Assembly (NCBI GenBank): GCA_937916485.1 | Contig: CALFSV010000295.1 | Span: forward strand, 5,543 to 69,542 | Source: an uncultured Paracoccaceae bacterium | GTDB taxonomy: Bacteria; Pseudomonadota; Alphaproteobacteria; Rhodobacterales; Rhodobacteraceae | DNA length: 64,000 nt | Direction: 5' to 3' | Shown: positions 24,972-34,682 of the stretch, piece by piece | Position numbering within the stretch: the stretch's first letter is position 1 | How the letters are laid out: every line of letters begins with the position of its first letter | Translations under genes and position numbers: made by a program | Notes under the pieces: generated by a model | Seen by the model: the letters and a program-made list of their open reading frames with translations, nothing else | What the model was told of the DNA's origin: nothing | Databases searched by the model: none

Positions 24972-27076
24972 TGCTGCGCCTTGCTTTTCTTTGCCTGGCC
25001 CTCATTCTGCCCTCCCTTGCCACGGCTCAGGGGGCCGCGACTCTGGTCGCGGACAGCGTAACCCTGAGCGGCGACAACCGGCTGGTGGCGGACGGCAATG
25101 TTGAGGCCTTTTATGACGGGACAGTCCTTTCCGCCTCGCGCATCACCTATGACCGCACTGCCGACCGGCTGAGCATCGAAGGCCCGATCTTTATCCGAAC
25201 CGCCGACGGTCAGATCCTGACAGCCAGCCGGGCCGAGCTTGACCCCCGGTTGGAAAGCGGGCTCTTGCGCAGCGCGCGGCTGGTGCTGGACGAACAACTC
25301 CAACTCGCCGCCAATCAGATCACGCGGGTGGATGGTCGCTACAGCGCCCTGACCCGGACTGCTGCCACATCCTGCCAGGTCTGCGGCACCCGCGCCCCCT
25401 TGTGGGAAATCCGCGCTGAAAGCGTGATCCATGACACCGAAACCCGGCAGCTATATTTCGACAACGCCAGCCTGTTGATCCGGGGCGTTCCGGTCCTTTG
25501 GGTGCCCCGTATGCGCCTGCCAGACCCGACCCTTGAACGGGCGACCGGTCTATTGGTGCCACAGGTCCGGACCACCAACCAGTTGGGCATTGGCCTGAAA
25601 CTGCCCTATTTCATCCGGATCGGGGACCGACGTGACCTGACGCTGACGCCCTATCTGTCCGGCAGCACCACAACACTCGAGGCCCGCTACCGGCAGGCCT
25701 ACTTGCGAGGCGACATCGAGATTTTGGCCTCAGTCGGGCGGGACGACATCGTCCCCGACACGACACGGAGCTTTGCCCGCGCCTCTGGTGACTTTGACAT
25801 CGGCCGGGGCGTGCAATTGTCCTTCAATATCGAAGCTCTGTCCGATCCAACCTACCTGCTGGACTACGGCTATTCGGATCAGGACCGCCTGGTATCCGGC
25901 CTGACGCTGACGCGGGTTCGGCAGGACGATCTGTTCTTTGGCCAAGCCGCTTTCTACACAAGCCTGCGCGAAGCAGAGGTGGATTCGGCCCTGCCGCCCA
26001 TCGTGCTTGATTTCGGCTATGAAAAGCGCAGCTACCTCGACGATCTTGGGGCGACTGTCACATGGTCCGTTTCGGCCGACGCGCTGCAACGGACCAAGAA
26101 TTCCGATCCGGCGTCGGCGCGTGACGTGGCGCGGGTCGGTACCGGGCTTGAGCTGGTTCACCAATGGGTCAGTCCGGTCGGACTTGTCATGGCGATCGAT
26201 GCAAAGGTCGTCTTGGACTATTACCTCATCAATGACGATCCCACCTATGAGACCGGCTTTCGGGCCGGACCCTCGGGGTCGGTGACGCTGCGCTGGCCTC
26301 TGATGCGCCCAGACCCGACGGGCATCGTGAACATCATCGAACCGATCGTCAGCCTGGGCTGGTCCGAAGCGTTCGGGGTTGTTCCGCCCAATGAAGACGG
26401 GCTCTTGGCCGAACTTGATGAAGGCAACCTGATGGCCCTGACCCGCACGCCGGGGCAGGATGCCCGCGAGCTTGGCTTCCGGACAAGCGCCGGTGTGGCT
26501 TGGACATTGGGCGTCCCGGATGTTGGCACCTCGACGATGACCTTTGGACGGGTGTTCCAGTCCCAGGTTCAGCCCGCCTATTCGGCAGCCTCTGGGCAGG
26601 CCCAGGCCAACTCTGACTGGCTCTTGTCGACGCAGTTGGCGCTGGATGGCGGTTTCGAATGGCAGGTGCGGACGCTGATCGACGATGACCTCGACATCAA
26701 CAAGGCCGAGACGAAGGTGAACTGGTCGAACGAGCGGATCGATTTCAACGCCTCCTACCTCTGGCTGCCCGAAGACGCCTTTCGCGACCGGGATTCGCCG
26801 GCGTCCGAATGGTCCTTCGACACCGACTGGCGGGTCACCGACAATTGGAGCCTCAGGGCCGATGCCCGCTATGACGAGGCGGCCAATCAATTGGCAAGGG
26901 CGGGCTTTAGCTTAGGGTGGCAGAATGAATGCGTCACGGTGGACCTTTCAGTGGCGCGCCGCTACACCTCATTTACGACTGAAGATCCGACCACTAACTT
27001 TGACCTTGCCATCAATCTGACCGGCTTTTCGGCTGGACGCTCACAGGCAGGTCCGGCCGGTTCGTGCCGAAACTGA
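24971..27076 (+). CDS. lptD: LPS-assembly outer-membrane protein LptD
   Basis: A 701-residue protein: signal peptide (MLRLAFLCLALILPSLATAQ), an OstA/LptA-like jellyroll (about 25-180; SVTLSGDNRLVADGNVEAFY) and a C-terminal beta barrel rich in alternating aromatic/polar strands. The SCQVCGTRAP pair after the jellyroll is seen in alphaproteobacterial LptDs, which have a simpler cysteine pattern than E. coli. It inserts LPS into the outer leaflet. The adjacent surA encodes a chaperone needed for its folding. Confidence 0.95.
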   Translation: MLRLAFLCLALILPSLATAQGAATLVADSVTLSGDNRLVADGNVEAFYDGTVLSASRITYDRTADRLSIEGPIFIRTADGQILTASRAELDPRLESGLLRSARLVLDEQLQLAANQITRVDGRYSALTRTAATSCQVCGTRAPLWEIRAESVIHDTETRQLYFDNASLLIRGVPVLWVPRMRLPDPTLERATGLLVPQVRTTNQLGIGLKLPYFIRIGDRRDLTLTPYLSGSTTTLEARYRQAYLRGDIEILASVGRDDIVPDTTRSFARASGDFDIGRGVQLSFNIEALSDPTYLLDYGYSDQDRLVSGLTLTRVRQDDLFFGQAAFYTSLREAEVDSALPPIVLDFGYEKRSYLDDLGATVTWSVSADALQRTKNSDPASARDVARVGTGLELVHQWVSPVGLVMAIDAKVVLDYYLINDDPTYETGFRAGPSGSVTLRWPLMRPDPTGIVNIIEPIVSLGWSEAFGVVPPNEDGLLAELDEGNLMALTRTPGQDARELGFRTSAGVAWTLGVPDVGTSTMTFGRVFQSQVQPAYSAASGQAQANSDWLLSTQLALDGGFEWQVRTLIDDDLDINKAETKVNWSNERIDFNASYLWLPEDAFRDRDSPASEWSFDTDWRVTDNWSLRADARYDEAANQLARAGFSLGWQNECVTVDLSVARRYTSFTTEDPTTNFDLAINLTGFSAGRSQAGPAGSCRN

Positions 27077-27147
27077 GAGTGGCGACAAAACGCGATACGA
27101 CAGGGCCTTCGGGCACTGACTGAACCCAGAAACTGCACGAGGCTTTC

Positions 27148-28404
27148 ATGCGCCTGTCCCTTTCGACCCTCATGCCCCGGCTGGGACCAAGCCTGGGCCT
27201 ATGCCTGGCCTTCTGTCTGGCTCCTGTTCTGGCACCCGCTGCATGGGCACAGGATCTGTTTTCCCCTGCCATCATCGTGAACGAGCGGGCGATCAGCCGC
27301 TACGAGATCGAACAGCGCCAGGCACTCCTAGACGTCTTTGGCACCCAGGGAGACCTGGACGAACTTGCCCAGGAGCAGTTGATCGAAGAGCGGCTCAAGA
27401 GCCAGGCCATCGCCGCGGCAGGCCTGCGCCTGACCGAAGAAGGCAGCCAGCTGGCGCTGGAAGAATTTGCCGGACGGACCGAGCTTTCGCTCGACGAATT
27501 CCTTGCCGTGATTGCCCAACAGGGAGTCGAGCGTGAGACCCTTCGCGACTATGTCGTCATGGGGATCAGCTGGCGCGACTTTGTCCGCGCCCAATTTGGT
27601 TCGCAGGTCGAAGTGACCGAGGCCGATATCGACGCGGCCCTTGCCCGTGGTCCGAACCCCAACGAGGGGGTCGAGGTCCTGCTGAACGAAATCATCATCG
27701 CCGCCCCGCCCGAACGGGCCGAGCAGGCGGCAGCTGTGGCCGAGGAAATCTCGCAAATGCGGTCGATCTCGGCGTTTCAGGACGCCGCCCGGCAAGTGTC
27801 TGCCCTGCCCTCACGCGAACAGGGCGGTCGGTTGAATTGGCTGCCATTGTCGAACTACCCTGCCCCCCTGCGGCCTGTGATCCTTGGCCTTGCGCCGGGC
27901 GAGGTGACGTCCCCGATCCCGATCCCCAACGGTATCGCCCTGTTCCAATTGCGCGACGTCCGCGAAGCGCCCTTCTCCGCGCCCGCCGTGACAGCCATAG
28001 ACTATGCCGCATTCTACATCGCGGGGGGCCGGTCCGAGGCCGCAATGTCAGAGGCCGCCGCCCTGCAAAGCCGGGTCGACACCTGCGACGACCTATACGG
28101 CGAAGCACTGGGGCTGCCGCCCGAAACCCTTGAACGGGTCAAGTTGCCACCCGCCGAGATCCCCCAAGACGTCGCGCTGGAACTGGCCAAGCTGGACTCC
28201 AACGAGGTGACAACTGCATTGACCCGGTCCGATGGCCAGACCCTGCTCTTTTTGATGCTCTGCGGTCGCGATTACGAGGGCACCGAAGCCCTGAGCAGGG
28301 ATGCCGTGCGGGGACAGCTGATCAGCGCCCGCCTGGCCGGGCTGGCGGATGGGTTACTGGCCGATCTTCGGGCCTCGGCCACCATTATCTACGCAAACCA
28401 ATAA
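27148..28404 (+). CDS. surA: Periplasmic chaperone/peptidyl-prolyl isomerase SurA
   Basis: A 418-residue exported protein; the signal peptide ends APAAWA-QD. The SurA N-domain follows (FSPAIIVNERAISRYEIEQR, with QALLDVFG), then one parvulin-like PPIC domain at about 170-280 (LLNEIIIAAPPERAEQAAAV … REQGGRLNWLPLSNYPA). Then comes a C-terminal helix-rich part (about 290-418). It has one rotamase domain against two in E. coli, which is usual for this order. It assists outer-membrane protein folding, including LptD directly upstream. Confidence 0.92.
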   Translation: MRLSLSTLMPRLGPSLGLCLAFCLAPVLAPAAWAQDLFSPAIIVNERAISRYEIEQRQALLDVFGTQGDLDELAQEQLIEERLKSQAIAAAGLRLTEEGSQLALEEFAGRTELSLDEFLAVIAQQGVERETLRDYVVMGISWRDFVRAQFGSQVEVTEADIDAALARGPNPNEGVEVLLNEIIIAAPPERAEQAAAVAEEISQMRSISAFQDAARQVSALPSREQGGRLNWLPLSNYPAPLRPVILGLAPGEVTSPIPIPNGIALFQLRDVREAPFSAPAVTAIDYAAFYIAGGRSEAAMSEAAALQSRVDTCDDLYGEALGLPPETLERVKLPPAEIPQDVALELAKLDSNEVTTALTRSDGQTLLFLMLCGRDYEGTEALSRDAVRGQLISARLAGLADGLLADLRASATIIYANQ

Positions 28405-28410
28405 GCCTCG

Positions 28411-29415
28411 GTGTCCACCATCATCATCAGCTGCGGTGAGCCTGCCGGGATCGGGCCGGAGATCGCCGCCCGCGCCTGGGCCGAGCGGCGGACTGCCATG
28501 ACCCTGCTCTGGATCGGCGATCCGCGGCACCTGCCTCAGGGCACCCCTTGGCAGGCCGTCAAAGACCGGCAAGAGGCCGAGGCCGTCTGCGCGCGCGCGT
28601 TGCCGGTTCTCGAACGCGACTTTGGTCCGCCGATGGTCCCCGGACAGCCCAACCCTGCCCATGCACAAGGCGTCATCGACGCCATCGCCGAGGGCGTCCA
28701 CATGGTTCAGGCCGGAGAGGCCGACGCGCTGTGCACTGCGCCGATCCACAAGGCCGCCCTGATCGACGGGGCGGATTTCGCCTATCCCGGCCATACGGAG
28801 TATCTGGCGGCGCTGGCAGGTGTTCAGCGCGTGGTGATGATGCTGGCGTGCGACATGCTGCGGGTTGTGCCCGCAACGATCCACATTCCCATTGCCGAAG
28901 TGCCCGGCGCCCTGACCGCCCGGGGCCTGACCGACACCATCCTGATCACCCATGCCGCCCTGATCCGCGATTTTGGCATTACCACTCCACGCCTCGCCGT
29001 GGCGGGACTGAACCCGCATGCCGGGGAAGACGGCAAGATGGGGATGGAAGAGATCGAGATGATCGCCCCGGTTCTTGAAGCGCTGCGCCGGGAGGGCCTT
29101 GATATTGCGGGACCCTTGTCGGCCGATACCATGTTTCATGCCGGCGCCCGTGCCCGTTATGACGCCGCAATTGCCATGTACCACGATCAGGCGCTGATCC
29201 CGATCAAAACCCTCGATTTTTCGGGCGGAGTGAATGTGACACTGGGACTGCCGTTCATCCGCACCTCACCCGATCATGGAACGGCTTTTGACATTGCCGG
29301 GCGTGGCGTGGCGGATGCGACCTCGATGATTGCGGCCCTCGATATGGCCAGCCGCATGCATATGGCCCGGACAGGAGCCTCCGGCGGGAATATTTCTGGC
29401 AAGAAAAAACCATGA
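28411..29415 (+). CDS. pdxA: 4-hydroxythreonine-4-phosphate dehydrogenase
   Basis: A 334-residue PdxA starting at GTG (28411), with the family N-terminus [20 protein letters not shown]. Other family stretches are [12 protein letters not shown], the metal-site histidine in [27 protein letters not shown] and [20 protein letters not shown]. It acts in pyridoxal phosphate synthesis. It is six bases after surA and overlaps rsmA by ATGA, the classic surA–pdxA–rsmA order. The last ~13 residues ([13 protein letters not shown]) are encoded by repeat R3 and look like an added tail beyond the conserved fold. Confidence 0.96.
   Translation: MSTIIISCGEPAGIGPEIAARAWAERRTAMTLLWIGDPRHLPQGTPWQAVKDRQEAEAVCARALPVLERDFGPPMVPGQPNPAHAQGVIDAIAEGVHMVQAGEADALCTAPIHKAALIDGADFAYPGHTEYLAALAGVQRVVMMLACDMLRVVPATIHIPIAEVPGALTARGLTDTILITHAALIRDFGITTPRLAVAGLNPHAGEDGKMGMEEIEMIAPVLEALRREGLDIAGPLSADTMFHAGARARYDAAIAMYHDQALIPIKTLDFSGGVNVTLGLPFIRTSPDHGTAFDIAGRGVADATSMIAALDMASRMHMARTGASGGNISGKKKP
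29372..29410. repeat. Dispersed repeat, copy R3, inside the pdxA 3' end
   Basis: The sequence CAGGAGCCTCCGGCGGGAAT then ATTTCTGGCAAGAAAAAA has the family core (GCCTCCGGCGGG then AATATTT), in the same orientation as R1 and opposite to R2/R4. Unlike the others it is translated, as the C-terminal tail of PdxA. Confidence 0.55.
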
Positions 29416-30257
29416 GTGGCATCGATGATCTGCCGCCGCTGCGCGATGTCATTGCCCGGTTTGACCTGTCGCCCAAGAAGGCGCTTGGCCAGAACTTTCT
29501 TCTGGATCTGAACCTGACGGCCAAGATTGCCCGCCGTGCCGGGGATCTGTCGGGTTGTGATGTGCTTGAGGTGGGCCCCGGCCCGGGAGGCCTGACCCGA
29601 GGCCTTTTGGCGGAGGGCGCGCGCCGGGTGCTGGCCATCGAAAAGGACCCAAGGTGCCTGCCGGCCCTTGCCGAGATCGCAGCGGCCTATCCGGGCCGTC
29701 TGGAAGTGATCGGCGGCGATGCGCTTGAGGTCGACCCTCTGTCCCATCTTACCCCACCGATCCGGGTGGCGGCCAACCTGCCCTATAATGTGGGAACCGA
29801 ACTTCTGGTCCGTTGGCTGACGCCCCCCGACTGGCCGCCCTATTGGCAGAGCCTGACCCTGATGTTTCAAAAGGAAGTGGCCGAGCGCATCGTGGCCAGC
29901 CCCGGAAGCAAGGCCTATGGCCGCCTGGCCCTGCTGGCTCAATGGCGGGCGGATGCGAAGATCGTGATGGAGCTGGGTCCCGAGGCCTTTACCCCGCCGC
30001 CCAAGGTGTCATCCGCGGTGGTCCACCTGACCGCACTGCCCGAACCGCGCTATCCGGCCGATCCGGCCGTTCTGAACCGTGTGGTCGCCGCCGCCTTCAA
30101 CCAGCGCCGCAAGATGCTGCGTGCGGCCCTGCGGGGGCTGTCCCCGGATATCGAGGCGCATCTTGTCGCGGTGGGAATTCCACCCACAGAACGCGCCGAG
30201 CAGGTGTCGCTGGAGGCCTTTTGTGCCCTGGCCCGGGAACTGAAAAGGGCCGCCTGA
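29412..30257 (+). CDS. rsmA: 16S rRNA (adenine1518/1519-N6) dimethyltransferase
   Basis: A 281-residue KsgA/RsmA. SAM-binding motif [19 protein letters not shown], the N-terminal [14 protein letters not shown], catalytic NLPYNV and the C-terminal helical domain ([17 protein letters not shown]). It dimethylates two adenines of helix 45 in 16S rRNA. The stop codon lies inside a strong hairpin that ends the six-gene operon. Confidence 0.96.
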   Translation: MSGIDDLPPLRDVIARFDLSPKKALGQNFLLDLNLTAKIARRAGDLSGCDVLEVGPGPGGLTRGLLAEGARRVLAIEKDPRCLPALAEIAAAYPGRLEVIGGDALEVDPLSHLTPPIRVAANLPYNVGTELLVRWLTPPDWPPYWQSLTLMFQKEVAERIVASPGSKAYGRLALLAQWRADAKIVMELGPEAFTPPPKVSSAVVHLTALPEPRYPADPAVLNRVVAAAFNQRRKMLRAALRGLSPDIEAHLVAVGIPPTERAEQVSLEAFCALARELKRAA

Positions 30258-30269
30258 GAGGCGGCCCTT
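30245..30269. terminator. Bidirectional terminator between rsmA and the DUF4167 gene
   Basis: Perfect 10-base arms AAGGGCCGCC (30245-30254) and GGCGGCCCTT (30260-30269) with loop TGAGA, containing the rsmA stop. T-rich flanks are present on both strands (TTCTT on plus, TTTTC on minus). Confidence 0.8.
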
Positions 30270-30291
30270 CTTGCAGGAGATATCCTGATGG

Positions 30292-31053
30292 CTACTCGGC
30301 CGTTTCGGCGGACCCAGAGGTCTGGGCACTGTCTGCAGCAGCGGCCTTGGGTGCGCGGGGCTTGCGCGGACGTGGCGTGCGGGCGGCCTTGGGCTTGGCG
30401 GCGGCGGCAGGGGCGGCTGCGTCACTGGTCTTGTCCTCGGGCGTTTCCACCAGGCTGGACTGCTGATCGCCAGCCTTGAGGAAACCGACGTCGGCGATGT
30501 CCATGCTATAATCCGGCTGCTCTGCACTGCCGGGATCCTGATCAGCGGCATCATTGCCAGAGTCGCGCCGCGACGACACCTTGCCACGACGCGGCTGCTG
30601 TCCTGCATCCGCCCCGGACTCGGGTTGGCGAGGCTGGGCCTCGGGCTGGCGTTGTAGCCCATTGGAGGCCTCGGGCCCGCTGCCCTCTTCCTGGCTCCGG
30701 AGCCTTTGCTGACGCTCGCGGTCCCGCTCGGCCTGCCGGTCGCGTTCGGCCTGACGGTCGCGGTTCTGCTGCTCTTGCTCTTCGCGGGCGCGGTCGATCT
30801 CTTTCTGAGCTTCGGCGAGCAGGCGCGTATAATGCTCTGCGTGCTGGGCGAAGTTCTCGGAGTTGACCCGATCATTCGACAACTGCGCGTCGCGATGAAG
30901 TTGGTTGTATTTCTCGATGATCTGCTGGGGCGTTCCGCGCACCTTGCCATCAGGACCCGAGCTGTCGAACACCCGGTTGATGATGTTTCCGCCCGAGGGA
31001 CGGTTGTTGCTGCGGTTCTTGTTGCCCCGCGACCGTGACTTTGATGATCTCAT
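30292..31053 (-). CDS. DUF4167 domain protein
   Basis: A 253-residue protein starting MRSSKSRSRGNKNRSNNRPS. It has the conserved DUF4167 core (NIINRVFDSSGPDGKVRGTP, then QQIIEKYNQLHRDAQLSNDR and ENFAQHAEHYTRLL) and a long charged, low-complexity tail with EQEQQNRDRQAERDRQAERD-like repeats, ending in alanine/lysine/proline-rich sequence. The family is common in alphaproteobacteria; an RNA-related role is suspected but not established. I chose 31053 as start because the family begins there; the frame runs to 31122. Confidence 0.85.
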   Translation of the reverse strand: MRSSKSRSRGNKNRSNNRPSGGNIINRVFDSSGPDGKVRGTPQQIIEKYNQLHRDAQLSNDRVNSENFAQHAEHYTRLLAEAQKEIDRAREEQEQQNRDRQAERDRQAERDRERQQRLRSQEEGSGPEASNGLQRQPEAQPRQPESGADAGQQPRRGKVSSRRDSGNDAADQDPGSAEQPDYSMDIADVGFLKAGDQQSSLVETPEDKTSDAAAPAAAAKPKAARTPRPRKPRAPKAAAADSAQTSGSAETAE

Positions 31054-31285
31054 ATGACTTTTCGTGTCCAGCCTGGAAGGAGTTGTCGCGACTTCGGTTT
31101 GCACCTGGCCCGATGCGTGCACGCTGCACGCTGTGATCTTATGAAGGCCCTAAGATGAACTGGCGGCGTTCTGTAGGAGAGGGCTTATTGCCCTCATCTC
31201 TGCAGACAGGAGTGAATAAACACGGCCCGCCCGGCGGCGCAAGCAAAAATTGCCTGCAAAGGCCGGATCGGAGCAAATCAGCGTA

Positions 31286-32149
31286 TCAGAACGGGATATC
31301 GGACCACTGGGCCACAATGACGCGATCGCGTCCGTCCAGGTCCTTGATCAGGGCCCGCACATCAAAACCAGCGTCATGGGCGATTGCCGAGACCGCCTGA
31401 GCCTGGCTTGGCCCTATCTCAACGATGATGCGGCCATCGTCTATCAGGTAAGGGCCGACAGAGGTGAATATCTGCCGGTAGGCGTCAAGACCGTCCGATC
31501 CGTCGGTCAGGGCCAGCCGGGGTTCCCAATCGCGGACCTCGGGGGCAAGGCCGGCCATTTCGGACGATGCGATGTAGGGTGGGTTGGCGACCACAAGGTC
31601 AAAGATGCCGCCGACGTCGGCCACCCAGTCCGAAACCTCGAACCGCACCCGATGCGACAGGTCGAGCTGCCGGGCATTGGCACGCGCAATCTCGAGTGCG
31701 GCGGCGGAAATGTCTACGCCCATGCCCCGGCTTGCGTCCATTTCGGCCAGCAGGGTTAGAAGGATACAGCCTGACCCGGTCCCAAGGTCCAGCACATGGG
31801 CAAAAGGCTGCGCCAGCGCGGCCTCGACCAGCATCTCGGTTTCGGGGCGGGGGTCCAGCACATCGGCGGTCACGATGAAATCACGCCCGTAGAACGCCCG
31901 GCGTCCGATCAGTTGCGACACAGGCTCGCGTGCGGCCCGGCGGGTGATGAGGGTGTCAAAGGCAGCCTGCGCCGTCTTTTCGATGGTTTCGGGCAAAAGG
32001 AGGGTCAGCCGACCGGCCTCGACCCCAACCGCATGAGACAGAAGCCGACGTGCGTCGCGGGCGGCATCGGGCACGCCCGCGGCGGCAAGCCTGCGGGTGG
32101 CCGCGATCAGCAGGCTGTTGCCGGTTTCGGTGTCGTCGGTTGCGGTCAT
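31286..32149 (-). CDS. prmC: Peptide chain release factor N5-glutamine methyltransferase
   Basis: A 287-residue HemK/PrmC. The N-terminal helical domain is followed by a SAM-binding fold ([20 protein letters not shown]) and the catalytic NPPY motif in [14 protein letters not shown]. It methylates the GGQ glutamine of release factors. It overlaps prfA, its substrate gene, by ATGA. Confidence 0.95.
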   Translation of the reverse strand: MTATDDTETGNSLLIAATRRLAAAGVPDAARDARRLLSHAVGVEAGRLTLLLPETIEKTAQAAFDTLITRRAAREPVSQLIGRRAFYGRDFIVTADVLDPRPETEMLVEAALAQPFAHVLDLGTGSGCILLTLLAEMDASRGMGVDISAAALEIARANARQLDLSHRVRFEVSDWVADVGGIFDLVVANPPYIASSEMAGLAPEVRDWEPRLALTDGSDGLDAYRQIFTSVGPYLIDDGRIIVEIGPSQAQAVSAIAHDAGFDVRALIKDLDGRDRVIVAQWSDIPF

Positions 32150-33201
32150 GTGTCCATCTCTGCCAGCAATTGTGCCTGCGCCTCGGATGTCAGGGCATCT
32201 ATGATCTCGTCGAGGTCACCTTGCAGGATGGCGTCGAGCCGATAAAGCGTCAGGTTGATCCGGTGGTCGGTCATCCGGCCTTGGGGAAAGTTGTAGGTCC
32301 GGATCCGTTCGGACCGGTCACCGCTGCCCACCTGAGCCTTGCGGTCGGCAGAGCGGGCGCCTTCGACGCGTTCCCGCTCAAGATCAAACAGCCGCGCGCG
32401 CAGCACGTCCATCGCCAGTTCGCGGTTGCGGTGCTGCGATTTCTGAGAAGAGGTCACGATGATGCCGGTGGGCAGGTGCGTGATCCGGACCGCCGAATCG
32501 GTCGTGTTGACGTGCTGTCCCCCTGCCCCGCTGGCCCGCATGGTATCAATGCGGATGTCGGTCGCAGGTATGTCGATATCGACCGCCTCGGCCTCGGGCA
32601 GTACGGCGACGGTGGCGGCTGAGGTATGGATGCGGCCGCCGCTTTCGGTTTCGGGCACCCGCTGGACCCGGTGCACGCCTGATTCGTATTTGAGCCGGGC
32701 AAACACACCGTCCCCTTCGACCCGTGCGATCACTTCCTTGATCCCGCCAAGCTCGGTCGCCTGTTCTTCGATGATCTCGAAACGCCAGCCCTTGGCCTCG
32801 CAATAGCGCTGGTACATGCGCAACAGGTCAGCGGCGAACAACGCGGCTTCGTCGCCGCCAGTGCCGGGCCGGATTTCCAGCATGGCGGGGCGGCCGTCGG
32901 CAGCGTCCTTGGGGATCAGGGCAAGGCGCAGCGCCGCTTCGGCGGCTTCGATCCTTGTGCGAAGCCCGGGTAGTTCGTCTTCGGCTAATGCTCGCATCTC
33001 GGGGTCGTCGAGCATCGCCTCGGCCCCGTCGCGTTCCTCAAGAAGGGCGCGGTAGGTGTTGATCGTGTCGACTACCGGACGCAGGTCCGAATATTCGCGC
33101 GTCAGCGGGGCGATGTCGGCGCTGGCCATGCCGCCATTCATCTTGGCCTCCAAAAACTGGAAGCGTTGGAGAATCTGCTCAAGGGTTGCCGACTGGATCA
33201 T
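32146..33201 (-). CDS. prfA: Peptide chain release factor 1
   Basis: A 351-residue RF1 reading UAA/UAG. The GGQ loop is [19 protein letters not shown]. The recognition region [15 protein letters not shown] carries PET where E. coli has PAT, a common alphaproteobacterial form. The RF1-specific [20 protein letters not shown] is present. I start at [14 protein letters not shown], which matches homologues; another ATG lies 18 bases upstream at 33219. It is translationally coupled to prmC. Confidence 0.95.
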   Translation of the reverse strand: MIQSATLEQILQRFQFLEAKMNGGMASADIAPLTREYSDLRPVVDTINTYRALLEERDGAEAMLDDPEMRALAEDELPGLRTRIEAAEAALRLALIPKDAADGRPAMLEIRPGTGGDEAALFAADLLRMYQRYCEAKGWRFEIIEEQATELGGIKEVIARVEGDGVFARLKYESGVHRVQRVPETESGGRIHTSAATVAVLPEAEAVDIDIPATDIRIDTMRASGAGGQHVNTTDSAVRITHLPTGIIVTSSQKSQHRNRELAMDVLRARLFDLERERVEGARSADRKAQVGSGDRSERIRTYNFPQGRMTDHRINLTLYRLDAILQGDLDEIIDALTSEAQAQLLAEMDT

Positions 33202-33232
33202 GCGCCTGATGTCCCGCATCCCGGCGGGGGGG

Positions 33233-33703
33233 TCAAGGTGCCAGAGGGGGAACCACCTCTGCCAGCTGCGTCAGCCAGCCCTCGACCCGCGCCCGGTTGA
33301 CGCCCAGATCCTCGGCGCCGAACCGTTGCCTGGCCCAGATCACCGGGGCAGCGCCCTCGCCCACGGCGACGGTCGTCACGGTGGTATAGTCTGGAAAGCC
33401 GCATAGGCGGGAGCGCGAGGTATAGGTGATCCGCCCCTCTTCCACGCTGCCGGCTAGGCGCTGGGTGCGGGGCGTTCCCATCGCCACGGCATCAAGGGCC
33501 GCCAGCAAGGCGGCGGGATCGGTCGCAAAGACCGGTGCCGCGCCGCTCCCCCCCTCGGGCCGGATCAGCCAGCCGCCCCGGGCCGTCGCGGTCGCGGCGG
33601 TCGGGTCCGTGTGCCATGCAACGGGGTTTGACGGCGCAAGCCGGGCGTAGATCATCGCCCCCCCGATCAGCAGGACAAGGACGGCGAGGATACGCAAGAT
33701 CAT
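33233..33703 (-). CDS. DUF1499 domain protein
   Basis: A 156-residue protein: an N-terminal membrane anchor or signal ([20 protein letters not shown]) and a DUF1499 domain ([20 protein letters not shown] and a C-terminal [16 protein letters not shown]). DUF1499 proteins are small periplasmic or membrane-tethered proteins of unknown role. The start at 33703 overlaps the speB stop by ATGA, so it is coupled to speB; an upstream methionine at 33736 would overlap speB further and is less likely. Confidence 0.85.
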   Translation of the reverse strand: MILRILAVLVLLIGGAMIYARLAPSNPVAWHTDPTAATATARGGWLIRPEGGSGAAPVFATDPAALLAALDAVAMGTPRTQRLAGSVEEGRITYTSRSRLCGFPDYTTVTTVAVGEGAAPVIWARQRFGAEDLGVNRARVEGWLTQLAEVVPPLAP

Positions 33704-34668
33704 CGGTTCTTTCCCTTGTTCCAACAGTACAGGCACAGCAATTCCGTCGCCACATGCGCCCCCGCGATGGCGGTGGCCCCTGTGGTGTCATAGGGCGGCG
33801 AAACCTCAACGATATCGCCGCCCACCATGTTGATACCCGCCAGATCGCGCAGGATGGCCGCGGCCTGCCATGAGGCCAGCCCCCCCCAGACCGGCGTGCC
33901 GGTACCGGGGGCAAAGGCGGGGTCGAGGGCGTCGATGTCAAAAGTGACATAGGTCGGGGCGTCGCCCACGATCTCTTTGGCCCGCGCCGTCACCCAGTCC
34001 GCCCCTTTTTCGTGAACGGTCCGGGCGTCGATGAATTCCACACCCAGATAATCCTCGCACTCTGTTCGAATCCCGATCTGGACCGAGCGGGAGGGATCGA
34101 CAAAGCCCTGTTTAACCGCCTTGTACATCATGGTGCCATGGTCGATCCGGGCCATGTCGTCGTCGGGCCAAAGGTCGGAATGGGCGTCGAACTGGATCAC
34201 GCTCATCGGGCCAAAGCGGGCGGCGTAGGCCTGCAGGATCGGCAGGGTGATGTAGTGGTCGCCCCCCAGCGTCAGCGTGCCGGGGCCTGCGGCCAGAATG
34301 CCTGCAATATGGGCGCGAAGCGCCTCGGGAAAGGCGGGGATATTGGCATAGTCAAAGGCCAGATCGCCATAATCCGCGATGGCATAGTCGCTGAGCGGGT
34401 CAAAACCCCAGCCATAGGGCGGATCATAGGGTTGCAGGGCCGACGCCTCGCGGATCGCACGGGGGCCAAAGCGCGTGCCGGTCCGATGCGTCACCGCCTG
34501 ATCAAACGGCACGCCGGTGATGGCCAGATCCACGCCGGTCAGGTCCTTGGTATAGCGCCGCCGCAAGAAGGACGTCGCCCCGCCAAAGGCGTTCTCGAAC
34601 GACGGACCCTTCAGGTCTGTCCGGGTAAAGGCATGATCGACTTGGGTTTTTGCATCAAGAAGAGACAT
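33700..34668 (-). CDS. speB: Agmatinase / ureohydrolase family enzyme
   Basis: A 322-residue arginase-fold enzyme. Binuclear Mn ligands are in LTLGGDHYITLP, VIQFDAHSDLW and TFDIDALDPAFAPGTGTPVW. Agmatinase makes putrescine and urea from agmatine, but guanidinobutyrase or other guanidine hydrolases share these motifs, so the substrate is only probable. Produced urea could connect to the urea transporter upstream, though that is inference. It follows the M20 gene by 14 bases on the same strand. Confidence 0.87.
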   Translation of the reverse strand: MSLLDAKTQVDHAFTRTDLKGPSFENAFGGATSFLRRRYTKDLTGVDLAITGVPFDQAVTHRTGTRFGPRAIREASALQPYDPPYGWGFDPLSDYAIADYGDLAFDYANIPAFPEALRAHIAGILAAGPGTLTLGGDHYITLPILQAYAARFGPMSVIQFDAHSDLWPDDDMARIDHGTMMYKAVKQGFVDPSRSVQIGIRTECEDYLGVEFIDARTVHEKGADWVTARAKEIVGDAPTYVTFDIDALDPAFAPGTGTPVWGGLASWQAAAILRDLAGINMVGGDIVEVSPPYDTTGATAIAGAHVATELLCLYCWNKGKNR

Positions 34669-34682
34669 GGCAACCCCTTTCT

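Noticed and set aside
31115..31133. Overlapping TGCACGCTG repeats, also present at 53987
   Set aside because: A 9-base match in a 64-kb GC-rich window is expected by chance, and the contexts are unrelated.
31181..31197. GAGGGC…GCCCTC hairpin upstream of the DUF4167 gene
   Set aside because: Only six base pairs, no T-run and not at a gene end.
32600..32700. PET in place of PAT in release factor 1 as a sign of altered stop-codon reading
   Set aside because: The variant is common in alphaproteobacterial RF1, and genes in this window use TGA, TAA and TAG normally.
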